NCBI GenBank assembly: GCA_003514765.1
Contig: DOOY01000219.1
Location: 1-7,875 of the forward strand
Length of the DNA: 7,875 nt
Source: Nitrosomonas sp.
Lineage (GTDB): Bacteria; Pseudomonadota; Gammaproteobacteria; Burkholderiales; Nitrosomonadaceae
Direction of reading: 5' to 3'
In this document: piece by piece, positions 1-6,791 of the stretch
Numbering within the stretch: the first letter of the stretch is position 1
Layout of the letters: every line of letters begins with the position of its first letter
Translations under genes and position numbers: made by a program
The notes under the pieces: model-generated
Told to the model about the DNA's origin: nothing
Databases searched by the model: none
The model's input: the letters and a program-made list of their open reading frames with translations, nothing else

Positions 1-37
1 TAAATACAGTAGTTGTAGAAATCAATTCGCTTCTTCA

Positions 38-68
38 TTAACGCGGCCAGGTCATTTACGGTTAAAAT
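38..68 (+). promoter_or_regulatory. weak candidate promoter for rpe-gph
   Basis: A -10-like TAAAAT (63-68, 5 of 6 consensus bases) lies downstream of a -35-like TTAACG (38-43, 4 of 6). The spacing is 19 bases, longer than optimal. The position is suitable for rpe, whose start is at 97. This is only a consensus match. Nothing else is recognisable in bases 1-96, and a promoter outside the window is equally possible. Confidence 0.2.
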
Positions 69-83
69 AGCGCATTTGAATTC

Positions 84-90
84 AGAGAGG
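84..90 (+). promoter_or_regulatory. ribosome binding site deciding the rpe start
   Basis: AGAGAGG lies six bases before the ATG at 97. A competing ATG at 93 is in another frame, stops at 140 and sits only two bases from this site. A TTG at 76 in the rpe frame lies upstream of the site. The site therefore supports 97 as the rpe start. Confidence 0.65.
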
Positions 91-96
91 TTATGT

Positions 97-774
97 ATGT
101 ATCGTATTGCACCCAGTATTTTATCGGCCAATTTCGCTAAACTTGGCGAAGAAATTACCAGTGTGGTTGACTCAGGCGCTGATATTATTCATTTTGATGT
201 GATGGACAATCACTATGTTCCGAATCTAACAATTGGCCCGCTCGTATGCGAAGCTATCCGGCCTCTGACCAATGCGATGATTGATGTCCACCTGATGGTA
301 GAACCCGTGGACCGGATTGTTCCCGACTTTGCCAAAGCGGGAGCCAATATTATTTCCTTTCACCCGGAAGCATCCGGACATATTGATCGCACCATAGGTC
401 TTATTAAAGAACAAGATTGTCTTGCAGGCCTGGTGTTCAATCCGGCCACACCGCTGCATTATCTCGATCACGTGCTGGATAAGCTTGACTTGATACTTAT
501 TATGTCGGTCAATCCTGGTTTTGGCGGTCAGAAATTTATCCCTGAAGCGCTCAATAAACTCAAGGCAGTGCGTAAGCGTATTGATGAAAGCGGTAAAAAT
601 ATCATGCTGGAAATTGATGGTGGCGTTAAAGTCGATAATATTGCCGAAATTGCCCGTGCAGGTGCCGATACTTTTGTCGCCGGTTCCGCAATTTATCATG
701 CCGGCAAAGATAACGATCCACATCGTTATGACACCATTGTTTCAGCATTACGTGCAGAACTGGACAAAGTATAA
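97..774 (+). CDS. rpe: ribulose-phosphate 3-epimerase
   Basis: This cytoplasmic enzyme interconverts ribulose 5-phosphate and xylulose 5-phosphate in the pentose phosphate pathway and, in autotrophs, the Calvin cycle. The 225-residue product has the usual family length and reads as a complete TIM barrel. Family signatures run in order: [10 protein letters not shown] (4-13), [17 protein letters not shown] (32-48), DVHLMVEP (63-70), SFHPEAS (87-93), [12 protein letters not shown] (136-147), LEIDGGVK (171-178) and the phosphate-binding FVAGSAIY (193-200). The metal-site residues expected from the family, His33, Asp35, His65 and Asp174, are all present, and the two aspartates are the acid/base pair. 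The ATG at 97 is chosen over an upstream in-frame TTG at 76 because of the AGAGAGG site and because the conserved protein begins there. gph follows after 32 bases with no terminator, so the two are probably co-transcribed. Confidence 0.96.
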   Translation: MYRIAPSILSANFAKLGEEITSVVDSGADIIHFDVMDNHYVPNLTIGPLVCEAIRPLTNAMIDVHLMVEPVDRIVPDFAKAGANIISFHPEASGHIDRTIGLIKEQDCLAGLVFNPATPLHYLDHVLDKLDLILIMSVNPGFGGQKFIPEALNKLKAVRKRIDESGKNIMLEIDGGVKVDNIAEIARAGADTFVAGSAIYHAGKDNDPHRYDTIVSALRAELDKV

Positions 775-806
775 GATATAAGCGATAAAAACCATAAAAA
801 ACTTAC

Positions 807-1535
807 ATGAATAAGCAACTTTTCTCCTACGCAAATACAACTGTCACAAAACCGGATTTTCCTTTGGCCGTCAAAGTCGTGATGATTGATCTTGACGGAA
901 CATTGCTGGATACTGCTGAGGATCTGGCGCTAGCCGCTAATCTGATGTTGCGCGACTTGGACAAGCCAGCACTATCGGTTGCAACGATAAAATCATATAT
1001 CGGGAAAGGCATTGAAAGGCTGATCAAGCGCGCATTGACAGGTGATCTGGATGGCGAACCTGAGCCGCAATTGCTGGAAAAAGCATTGCCTATTTACAAA
1101 AAGCATTACGCTGAAAACGTACATGTTAATACAAAGCCTTTTCCAGGCGTTAAAGAGGGTGTGGCGCAGTTGTTGCAGGCCGGATTTCATCTGGCTTGTA
1201 TCACCAACAAATCAGAAAATTTTACATTGCCATTGCTAAAGGCTACCGGATTTCATGATTACTTTGAAATTATTCTGTCCGGTGACAGCTTGCCCCGAAG
1301 AAAACCCGATCCATTGCCGCTGACGCATATTTGCAGGCATTTTAATGTGCAACCGCATGAGGCGATATTATTCGGTGATTCACTCAACGATGCAACGGCT
1401 GCCCGTGCAGCCGGTTGTCACGTTTTTTGTGTACCCTACGGTTATAATGAGGGCCATGATGTACGTGAACTCGATTGTGATGCCATCGTGCCCTCGCTGG
1501 TTGAAGCAGCGCAATTAATCGTCAAGCTTCCATAA
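807..1535 (+). CDS. gph: phosphoglycolate phosphatase (HAD family)
   Basis: The product hydrolyses 2-phosphoglycolate, which arises from Rubisco oxygenation or from repair of DNA ends. It is a HAD-superfamily enzyme with all motifs intact: motif I DLDGTLLDT (28-36, nucleophile Asp28, acid/base Asp30), motif II ITN (132-134), the motif III lysine in RRKPDP (164-169), and motif IV FGDSLND (189-195) for Mg2+. The helical cap lies between motifs I and II. At 242 residues it is somewhat longer than the roughly 220-230 typical of Gph, because about 20 residues precede the usual start. No good ribosome binding site precedes the ATG at 807, and an in-frame TTG at 864 (residue 20) is an alternative start. 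Other HAD phosphatases share this fold. The specific call rests on overall similarity to Gph and on the classic position directly after rpe. Confidence 0.9.
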   Translation: MNKQLFSYANTTVTKPDFPLAVKVVMIDLDGTLLDTAEDLALAANLMLRDLDKPALSVATIKSYIGKGIERLIKRALTGDLDGEPEPQLLEKALPIYKKHYAENVHVNTKPFPGVKEGVAQLLQAGFHLACITNKSENFTLPLLKATGFHDYFEIILSGDSLPRRKPDPLPLTHICRHFNVQPHEAILFGDSLNDATAARAAGCHVFCVPYGYNEGHDVRELDCDAIVPSLVEAAQLIVKLP

Positions 1536-1622
1536 CAATGAAGCAATACTTGAATACAGTTATTTGTCTCATGAAGTCAGTCAAAAATTGTCCTGAATTA
1601 AAGCTGTTCCTGACGGTTTTGT

Positions 1623-1640
1623 CCTATAAGGGGCTATAGG
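1623..1640 (+). promoter_or_regulatory. small stem-loop presenting the trpE ribosome binding site
   Basis: CCTATA (1623-1628) and TATAGG (1635-1640) are perfect 6-base inverted repeats around the loop AGGGGC. The Shine-Dalgarno-like AAGGGG occupies 1628-1633, mostly in the loop, seven bases before the GTG start at 1641. The rest of the 105-base gap after gph (1536-1622) shows no clear promoter, and no leader peptide rich in Trp codons is visible. The ribosome binding role is likely. Any regulatory role of the hairpin is inference. Confidence 0.4.
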
Positions 1641-3113
1641 GTGACTGAAAGTGAATTCAATAGACTGGCCGAGCAAGGCTATAATCGTGTTCCCGTGGTA
1701 TTGGATACTTTTGCTGATTTGGATACTCCGCTTTCAGTTTATCTCAAGCTGGCGAACAAACCCTATTCATATTTGCTCGAATCGGTACAGGGGGGAGAAC
1801 GTTTTGGCCGTTATTCTTTTGTTGGCTTGCCTGCAACTACACGTATCGAAGCGCGCGGGAATCATGTCCGCGTGATCAGTGAGGGACAAATCGAAGAAAA
1901 GGAAGTCGACGATACGCTGGATTTTATCAATGATTATTTGAGCCAGTTTAAAGCAGCGTCTTATAAGGGGTTGCCAAGATTCTGCGGAGGGTTGGTCGGT
2001 TACTTCTCTTACGATACCGTACGGTATATTGAGCACAAGCTGGCTGGCCATGCGCGGCCAGATATGCTGAACACGCCGGATGTCTTGTTGCTGCTTTCAG
2101 AAGAACTGGCAGTTGTGGACAATCTTTCCGGTAAGCTTTATCTGATTGTTTATGTGGATCCGGCGGTCGATGGCGCTTATCAGACAGGTAAAAAGCGCTT
2201 GGAGAAATTGCTGGAACAACTGCGCCAACCGGTGGAAATTCCCACGGAGCGGGCTGTCAGTAAAGCGCCTGCTGTATGTGAATTTCAGGAAAGTGACTTT
2301 ATTGCCGCAGTTGAACGTGCCAAGCAATATATTTATGACGGTGACATTATGCAGGTCGTATTATCCCAGCGTACCAGCAAGCCGTATCATGCTTCAACAC
2401 TTGGGTTATATCGTGCATTGCGCAGTCTGAATCCGTCGCCTTATATGTTTTATTATCATTTTGATGATTTTTATGTGATAGGGGCTTCGCCGGAAATCCT
2501 GGTGCGCCTGGAGGACGACATGGTTACGGTTCGGCCCATTGCAGGTACGCGCCCACGTGGCAAGAATCCACACCAGGACGCTGAGCTTGCGGCAGATTTG
2601 CTGGCCGATCCGAAAGAGCGGGCGGAACATGTCATGCTGATGGACCTGGGCCGGAATGATATCGGTCGCGTGGTGCAAACCGGTAGTGTCAAGGTTACGG
2701 AAAATATGCAAATTGAAAATTATTCGCATGTCATGCACATTGTTTCCAATGTGGACGGCAAACTAAGGCCCGGGCTCAATGCAATGGATGTATTACGTGC
2801 AACATTTCCCGCCGGGACTGTGAGTGGCGCACCCAAGGTGCGTGCCATGGAAATTATCGATGAACTTGAAATTTCCAAGCGTGGTGTTTATGCCGGCGCG
2901 GTTGGTTATCTTGGTTTTAATGGTGATATGGATCTGGCAATAGCCATTCGCACCGGTATCATCAAAGACGGTAAACTGCATATTCAGGCTGGCGCGGGTA
3001 TTGTCGCCGATTCAGTGCCGCAAAATGAATGGATAGAAACCCAGAATAAAGCAAAAGCAATCCTGCGCGCTGCTGAAATTGCTGAGGAAGGGCTGGATTA
3101 TAAGTTTGATTAA
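1641..3113 (+). CDS. trpE: anthranilate synthase component I
   Basis: TrpE converts chorismate and ammonia to anthranilate, the first committed step of tryptophan synthesis. It normally works with the glutaminase subunit TrpG, which supplies the ammonia. The 490-residue product has the full family architecture. The N-terminal regulatory domain contains LLES (45-48), which belongs to the tryptophan feedback site. The chorismate-binding domain spans about 215-480. It includes NPSPYMFYY (264-272), RPIAGTRPRG (298-307), MDLGRNDIGRV (334-344), YSHVMHIVSN (361-370), FPAGTVSGAPKVRAMEII (389-406), GAVGYLGFNGDMDLA (419-433) and QAGAGIVADSVP (449-460). NPSPYMF separates TrpE from aminodeoxychorismate or isochorismate synthases. 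Translation starts at GTG after AAGGGG with seven bases of spacing. No trpG, trpD or trpC follows, and the next gene is convergent. Loss of feedback control is not suggested by the sequence. Confidence 0.96.
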   Translation: MTESEFNRLAEQGYNRVPVVLDTFADLDTPLSVYLKLANKPYSYLLESVQGGERFGRYSFVGLPATTRIEARGNHVRVISEGQIEEKEVDDTLDFINDYLSQFKAASYKGLPRFCGGLVGYFSYDTVRYIEHKLAGHARPDMLNTPDVLLLLSEELAVVDNLSGKLYLIVYVDPAVDGAYQTGKKRLEKLLEQLRQPVEIPTERAVSKAPAVCEFQESDFIAAVERAKQYIYDGDIMQVVLSQRTSKPYHASTLGLYRALRSLNPSPYMFYYHFDDFYVIGASPEILVRLEDDMVTVRPIAGTRPRGKNPHQDAELAADLLADPKERAEHVMLMDLGRNDIGRVVQTGSVKVTENMQIENYSHVMHIVSNVDGKLRPGLNAMDVLRATFPAGTVSGAPKVRAMEIIDELEISKRGVYAGAVGYLGFNGDMDLAIAIRTGIIKDGKLHIQAGAGIVADSVPQNEWIETQNKAKAILRAAEIAEEGLDYKFD

Positions 3114-3130
3114 ATCTGCAGCACTTAAGA

Positions 3131-3163
3131 GATCGGCATCAAGTCTGTCGTCCGATGCCGATC
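3131..3163. terminator. perfect 10-bp hairpin between convergent genes, possible terminator
   Basis: GATCGGCATC (3131-3140) and GATGCCGATC (3154-3163) are perfect inverted repeats around a 13-base loop. They sit 17 bases after the trpE stop and 18 bases beyond the end of the convergent lipoprotein gene. No run of T follows on either strand, so this is not a canonical intrinsic terminator. It may protect 3' ends or act together with Rho. Position and symmetry are the evidence. Confidence 0.5.
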
Positions 3164-3181
3164 ATGGGAAATACTATCGAA

Positions 3182-3898
3182 TTAATACGATTGATTGTAT
3201 GGACTGCTCTGTTGCTGGGGTGCTTGTTGCTGAGGTGCTTGTTGGGGTTGCGGGGGCGTTTCATAAACAAAAACTTCCACACGCCGGTTCTTGGCCTTGC
3301 CGACAGGCGTATCGTTGGATGCAATCGGTTCATGTTCTCCGCGTCCGTCAATCTGTATGCGGTGATAGGCTACACCGTGTTGTAGCAGATAATCACGGGT
3401 GCTGGCGGCACGGTTGATTGATAACGGGTTGTTAATGGCATCGGAACCGGCACTGTCTGTATGCCCGATAATTGTCACCTGCGTGCGGGGATTTTGCATT
3501 AGACTGGCTGCAAAACTGTCGAGTATCGGTTTCATATTCGGTTTAATTTGCGCACGGCCAGTATCAAAGGTGATGTCACTCGGTATTTCCAGTTTGAGGC
3601 GATTGTCAGCAGTCTGTGAAACCTCTACACCGGTACCGGCTGTGACTGATTCCATCTGTCTTTTCTGTTCTTCCATTCGTTTAGACCACATATAGCCGCC
3701 GGCAGCTCCAACCGCTGCACCGGCGGCGGCGCCGATTGCTGCACCTTTGCCCTTACCGGCCAGTCCACCGATTAGCGCACCCGCAGCGGCCCCAGCCACT
3801 GAGCCCTGAGCCGTGCCGCGCTGCGTTTCAGACATGCTCGCGCAACCGCTCAGTACAATCCCCATCATCACCGCTGCAATCATTATTTTACGATGCAT
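3182..3898 (-). CDS. OmpA-family outer-membrane lipoprotein with glycine-zipper region
   Basis: The predicted 238-residue precursor starts with a lipoprotein signal peptide whose lipobox LSGC places the lipidated cysteine at residue 19. A glycine/alanine-rich zipper (about 33-69, repeated GAAAGA/GGLAGKGKGAA motifs) follows, which in such proteins inserts into or packs against membrane. A short charged segment (71-82) leads to an OmpA C-terminal peptidoglycan-binding domain (about 101-212). This domain contains FDTGRAQIKP (111-120), IGHTDSAGSD (144-153), NRAAS (162-166) and NRRVEVFV (204-211). Asp148 and Arg163 match the spacing of the diaminopimelate-binding pair of OmpA. A Gln/Pro tail (216-234) ends the protein. 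The architecture resembles YiaD-type lipoproteins and suggests a non-covalent tether between outer membrane and cell wall. GGAGG four bases upstream supports the start. It is transcribed alone, divergent from rof. Confidence 0.9.
   Translation of the reverse strand: MHRKIMIAAVMMGIVLSGCASMSETQRGTAQGSVAGAAAGALIGGLAGKGKGAAIGAAAGAAVGAAGGYMWSKRMEEQKRQMESVTAGTGVEVSQTADNRLKLEIPSDITFDTGRAQIKPNMKPILDSFAASLMQNPRTQVTIIGHTDSAGSDAINNPLSINRAASTRDYLLQHGVAYHRIQIDGRGEHEPIASNDTPVGKAKNRRVEVFVYETPPQPQQAPQQQAPQQQSSPYNQSY
3212..3241 (-). repeat. 15-bp tandem duplication in the Gln/Pro tail
   Basis: Two adjacent 15-base units (3212-3226 and 3227-3241) differ at one base, and a degenerate third unit follows to 3256. 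On the minus strand they encode the repeated APQQQ in the C-terminal tail of the OmpA-like lipoprotein. A unit length divisible by three keeps the frame if the copy number changes. Confidence 0.7.
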
Positions 3899-3902
3899 AT
3901 AA

Positions 3903-3907
3903 CCTCC
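3903..3907 (-). promoter_or_regulatory. strong ribosome binding site for the OmpA-like lipoprotein
   Basis: The minus strand reads GGAGG here, four bases before the ATG at 3898-3896. It confirms the start that gives a clean lipoprotein signal peptide. Confidence 0.75.
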
Positions 3908-3940
3908 ATTTAAACAGGATTATTTCAAAAGAAACCAGAT

Positions 3941-3959
3941 AATCTATAATTTATAGATT
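3941..3959. repeat. perfect AT-rich inverted repeat in the divergent intergenic region
   Basis: AATCTATAA and TTATAGATT are perfect 9-base arms around a single T. The repeat contains TATAAT on the plus strand and TATAAA on the minus strand, so it could hold overlapping -10 elements or be an operator. It lies 42 bases upstream of the lipoprotein gene and 78 bases upstream of rof. No matching -35 pair of good quality was found for either strand, so its role is undecided. Confidence 0.5.
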
Positions 3960-3969
3960 GATTGATGTG

Positions 3970-3998
3970 TTGTTCATTTTACTTTTGCAGCTTATATT
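3970..3998 (+). promoter_or_regulatory. candidate promoter for rof and downstream genes
   Basis: A -35-like TTGTTC (3970-3975, 3 of 6) and a -10-like TATATT (3993-3998, 5 of 6) are separated by exactly 17 bases. They lie 39 bases before the GTG of rof. The location upstream of the first gene of the block is appropriate, but this is a consensus match only. Confidence 0.35.
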
Positions 3999-4037
3999 AT
4001 ATGCCTTGTCATTTCGATATCAAAGGAATCAATCATA

Positions 4038-4289
4038 GTGGAAAAAAATGTTATCTCATGTGAATTACATGACTTTGTTGAAGTTGCCTGTATGTACGGT
4101 TATGAACTCAGGTTGATCTTGAAAAACAATCAGGAAATAGAAGGTAAGGCAATCGATATTATTCAATCCGCCGATAAACGTGAATTTCTTGTTATTGATA
4201 ACGGTTCAAAACAGCAAATAGACTTAATGGAACTCTCGAAAATGCAGGCGCTGACGCCGCATGCAAAATTTTCCGAAGTTGTTTTCTGA
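4038..4289 (+). CDS. rof: Rof family Rho-binding antiterminator
   Basis: Rof (YaeO in E. coli) binds the transcription terminator Rho, blocks its RNA-binding site and reduces Rho-dependent termination. The 83-residue product matches the family in length and pattern. It has an N-terminal ISCELHDFVEVAC (6-18), equivalent to the Cys-Tyr-Asp-Leu-Glu-Ala-Cys region of E. coli Rof. A beta segment YELRLILKNNQEIEGKAIDI (22-41), then EFLVID (49-54), a hydrophobic IDLMELSKM stretch (61-69) and a terminal FSEVVF follow. This is consistent with the small Sm-like barrel described for the family. The frame opens with GTG; AAGGA (4023-4027) lies ten bases upstream. The ATG at 4048 is out of frame. It is first in a same-strand series, 38 bases before the AsmA-family gene. 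The assignment comes from motif memory rather than an alignment, so a Rof-like homologue of altered function is possible. Confidence 0.82.
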   Translation: MEKNVISCELHDFVEVACMYGYELRLILKNNQEIEGKAIDIIQSADKREFLVIDNGSKQQIDLMELSKMQALTPHAKFSEVVF

Positions 4290-4327
4290 CAATAGCAGTC
4301 TGACATAGAAAAGCTTTATCTGATCTC

Positions 4328-5665
4328 ATGAGGCGGCTCATTCAATATGGACTGATTTTCCTGATGTTGACGTTTTTTTTAGTGGCGGGCACAGTGGTGG
4401 TCATCGTCAATCTTGATCCAAATGCATTGAAGCCTGTTATTCAACAATGGGTAGAAGAAAACAAACAGCGTTCATTCATCATTGACGGAGATTTACAGCT
4501 TGCTTTTTATCCGCGCATCAATGTTCAGCTCAGTGATGTGAAACTCGGCGAATATCAACGGAATGACCCATTTGCTTCAATTGAAAATGTTCAGATATCG
4601 GTATTGATATGGCCTTTGTTGCGCAAGCAAGTCATTGTCGAATACATAACGGTCAAAGGGGTGAATGCCAAATTGATTCGATATCAGGATGGCCGTATGA
4701 ATTTCGATGATTTACTGGAGACCGACGATGAACCACTTACATTTACTGTTGATATTGCACAGATCGAAGCTGCTGACAATCGCCTTGTTTTTCTGGATGA
4801 GATCACCCGGCAAAGCCTTGTGCTGAATGACATACGCCTGACAACAGGGCGATTGACTGTCGATAGCGTCCGGCAAGTCAAAATGCAGAGCCGGTTGATC
4901 AATATCCGTATGGAAAATGCCGACAGTATAGCGCCTGAAATGACGTTTGAGACTGAATTGAAGATAGCCAATATATCATTTAATGAACAGGCATTCAGTA
5001 GTGACTCGATGCGCTTGTCGATTCAAAGCAATGACTATGGTGACCATTTAACCGCCAGCATTTCAGTTTCTGGTCTGAACAAATCAAACGACCGGCTCGC
5101 CGTTGAGCTTATTCATTTTGAACTGGCTGCAAAACAGAACGAACAAACTGCTCAGATTTCCCTGGATACTTCACTTGCCGCCCGGTTAAAAAATCAACAA
5201 TGGAATTTGTCAAAATTCAGAACAGATTTTGATTTTTTTCACCCTGCATATGTCGGTAAGCCGGTTCATGGCCATTTTACAGGCAATCTGAATCTGGATG
5301 CGCTGTCTGAGTCAATGCAGGCAGCGCTACAGGGATCACTATCTGACAGCACCATTCAAGCTGTTTTTCAGGTAAAAAATTTTAGTGAACAAAACTACGC
5401 CTTCGATGTTGAGATTGACCAGCTGGATCTGGATTCACTGCTGCCGGCGCAGATGCCAGAGATGCATGAACCTGAAACTGAAAAGAAAGCACGGTTATCA
5501 GTGAACAAAACGCAATTTCCGGATTTTTCGGCGCTCAAGGATATCAATCTGCGCGGCTCAGTCCGGATCGGGGAATTGTCTATTAATGATATCCGGTCTT
5601 CCGGCATACAATTGACTATCGAACCCGGGCAACATCGCTTTGATATCAGAAATTCGATGCAATAA
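4328..5665 (+). CDS. AsmA family protein, apparently C-terminally shortened
   Basis: AsmA proteins are anchored in the inner membrane, face the periplasm and are implicated in outer-membrane assembly and lipid transport. This 445-residue product begins with RR and one membrane segment (about 5-27), then the typical AsmA N-terminal domain. That domain includes IDGDLQLAFYPRINVQLSDV (52-71), the FASIENVQISVLIWPLLRKQ region (82-101), which is usual for the family, and the GRMNFDDLL motif (122-130). The C-terminal part reaches a family-typical segment, LRGSVRIGELSINDIRSSG, near the end. It then stops where relatives usually continue into a 'P-x-x-A-x-LYGG' region and a further long stretch. E. coli AsmA has 617 residues. 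No frameshifted continuation exists because mutY begins 11 bases later. The start at 4328 lacks a clear ribosome binding site but gives a sensible membrane anchor. It may be a natural short form or a gene damaged by internal deletion. Confidence 0.82.
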   Translation: MRRLIQYGLIFLMLTFFLVAGTVVVIVNLDPNALKPVIQQWVEENKQRSFIIDGDLQLAFYPRINVQLSDVKLGEYQRNDPFASIENVQISVLIWPLLRKQVIVEYITVKGVNAKLIRYQDGRMNFDDLLETDDEPLTFTVDIAQIEAADNRLVFLDEITRQSLVLNDIRLTTGRLTVDSVRQVKMQSRLINIRMENADSIAPEMTFETELKIANISFNEQAFSSDSMRLSIQSNDYGDHLTASISVSGLNKSNDRLAVELIHFELAAKQNEQTAQISLDTSLAARLKNQQWNLSKFRTDFDFFHPAYVGKPVHGHFTGNLNLDALSESMQAALQGSLSDSTIQAVFQVKNFSEQNYAFDVEIDQLDLDSLLPAQMPEMHEPETEKKARLSVNKTQFPDFSALKDINLRGSVRIGELSINDIRSSGIQLTIEPGQHRFDIRNSMQ

Positions 5666-5676
5666 CACTCTAATCC

Positions 5677-6714
5677 ATGTCAATGATCGCCGAACATCTG
5701 ATTCCATGGCAGGTAAAATATGGCCGTCATTTTCTGCCATGGCAGAACAGGCAAGACCCTTACGCAGTCTGGCTATCGGAAATCATGCTGCAGCAGACAC
5801 AGGTGAAGACCGTTATCCCTTATTATCTGCGTTTTATTGAAAAATTTTCCGATATTGAAAGCCTGGCACAGGCGCCGGTTGATGAAGTGCTGGCACTCTG
5901 GAGCGGATTGGGATATTACTCGCGTGCGCGCAACCTGCATCGGGCTGCGCGCGAAATCATGCAAAATTTTCAAGGCATATTTCCTCAAGACGCAGAAAAA
6001 ATACAGCAATTACCCGGTATCGGCCGATCGACTGCAGCGGCGATTACTGTTTTTGCTTATGGCAATCGGGCTGCGATCCTGGATGGAAATGTCAAACGTG
6101 TTTTTGCACGTTATTTTGGTATTGACCGTTATCCAGGCGAATCTGAAACATTAAAAAAATTATGGGCGCTCGCCGAAGCGTCGCTGCCTGAGAATAATGA
6201 TTCAGATGAAATTAGGGTTTATACACAAGCACTCATGGATCTGGGATCCATGGTATGTGTACGTCATAAACCGCTGTGCAGTCAGTGTCCGTTAAAAAAA
6301 TTATGTGTTGCCTATAACGAAGACCGCATTGCACAATTGCCCGTGCCGAAGCAAAGAAAGCAACTACCTGTAAAAGAGACGATATTTATGATTTACCGGC
6401 ACAATCGCAAACTTCTGCTGGAAAAAAGATCTGATAAGGGTATTTGGGGAGGGTTATGGTGTTTTCCAGAATATCATGTGAATGACATAATCATAAATTC
6501 AACGAAAAACTCCATGTCAGTTAAATTGCCCCGGTTGCTGCATACCTTCACGCACTTCAAATTATGGATACAGCCGTGCCTGCAAGAAGTAGGTTCAGAA
6601 GCAGAAACAGATATTTCGAAAAAGCCGATAGTCTGGATTGAGTCAGATAAAGTACTTGAACTGGCGATACCTGCACCAGTCAGGAAATTGATACAGCAAC
6701 ATTTTATAACCTGA
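5677..6714 (+). CDS. mutY: A/G-specific adenine DNA glycosylase
   Basis: MutY removes adenine mispaired with 8-oxoguanine and so limits G:C to T:A mutations after oxidative damage. The 345-residue product is full length (E. coli MutY has 350). The catalytic domain carries SEIMLQQTQV (34-43) with catalytic Glu35, the helix-hairpin-helix LPGIGRSTAAAI (112-123), and AILDGNVKRV (133-142) with catalytic Asp136. A [4Fe-4S] cluster site has Cys194, Cys201, Cys204 and Cys210 in the C-x6-C-x2-C-x5-C pattern. The NUDIX-like C-terminal domain that recognises 8-oxoguanine follows, with LLLEKRSDKGIWGGLWCFPE (246-265) and HTFTHFKL (289-296). The ATG at 5677 is chosen, with a second in-frame ATG at 5683; neither has a clear ribosome binding site. 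The 11-base gap after the AsmA-family gene suggests translational or transcriptional linkage. Confidence 0.96.
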   Translation: MSMIAEHLIPWQVKYGRHFLPWQNRQDPYAVWLSEIMLQQTQVKTVIPYYLRFIEKFSDIESLAQAPVDEVLALWSGLGYYSRARNLHRAAREIMQNFQGIFPQDAEKIQQLPGIGRSTAAAITVFAYGNRAAILDGNVKRVFARYFGIDRYPGESETLKKLWALAEASLPENNDSDEIRVYTQALMDLGSMVCVRHKPLCSQCPLKKLCVAYNEDRIAQLPVPKQRKQLPVKETIFMIYRHNRKLLLEKRSDKGIWGGLWCFPEYHVNDIIINSTKNSMSVKLPRLLHTFTHFKLWIQPCLQEVGSEAETDISKKPIVWIESDKVLELAIPAPVRKLIQQHFIT

Positions 6715-6739
6715 ATATCCAGTGTGCACATTTTATAAT
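6711..6739 (+). promoter_or_regulatory. candidate internal promoter before the cyclo-ligase gene
   Basis: A perfect TATAAT (6734-6739) is preceded, with 17 bases of spacing, by a weak -35 CTGAAT (6711-6716, 3 of 6). If used, transcription would start after the ATG at 6738, which favours the later start at 6792 for the next gene. This is a consensus match only. Confidence 0.3.
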
Positions 6740-6791
6740 GAGCTGGATGTATCGTACTGGAAAAACAAATTACACCCGTCAAAAAAAGATT

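Noticed and set aside
1..3. TAA at the left edge as the stop of an upstream gene
   Set aside because: With no upstream sequence, a single stop triplet cannot be assigned to any gene.
93..140. A short out-of-frame ATG reading frame overlapping the start of rpe
   Set aside because: It has only 15 residues, and the upstream AGAGAGG is too close to its ATG but well spaced for rpe.
226..723. A 165-codon open frame on the minus strand inside rpe
   Set aside because: It is entirely antisense to a gene with full family motifs and its translation resembles no known family; it is a shadow of rpe.
1536..1640. Possible trp attenuator or leader peptide before trpE
   Set aside because: No short frame with consecutive Trp codons, and no terminator/antiterminator pair with a T run, is present.
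5704..5745. CCATGGCAG repeated twice, forming an inverted repeat and a 12-base palindrome
   Set aside because: It encodes the PWQ...PWQ residues near the N-terminus of MutY, so protein conservation explains it.
6715..6791. Possible 6S RNA gene, which often precedes ygfA/fau
   Set aside because: The gap is only 77 bases, far too short for 6S RNA, and has no long self-complementary arms.
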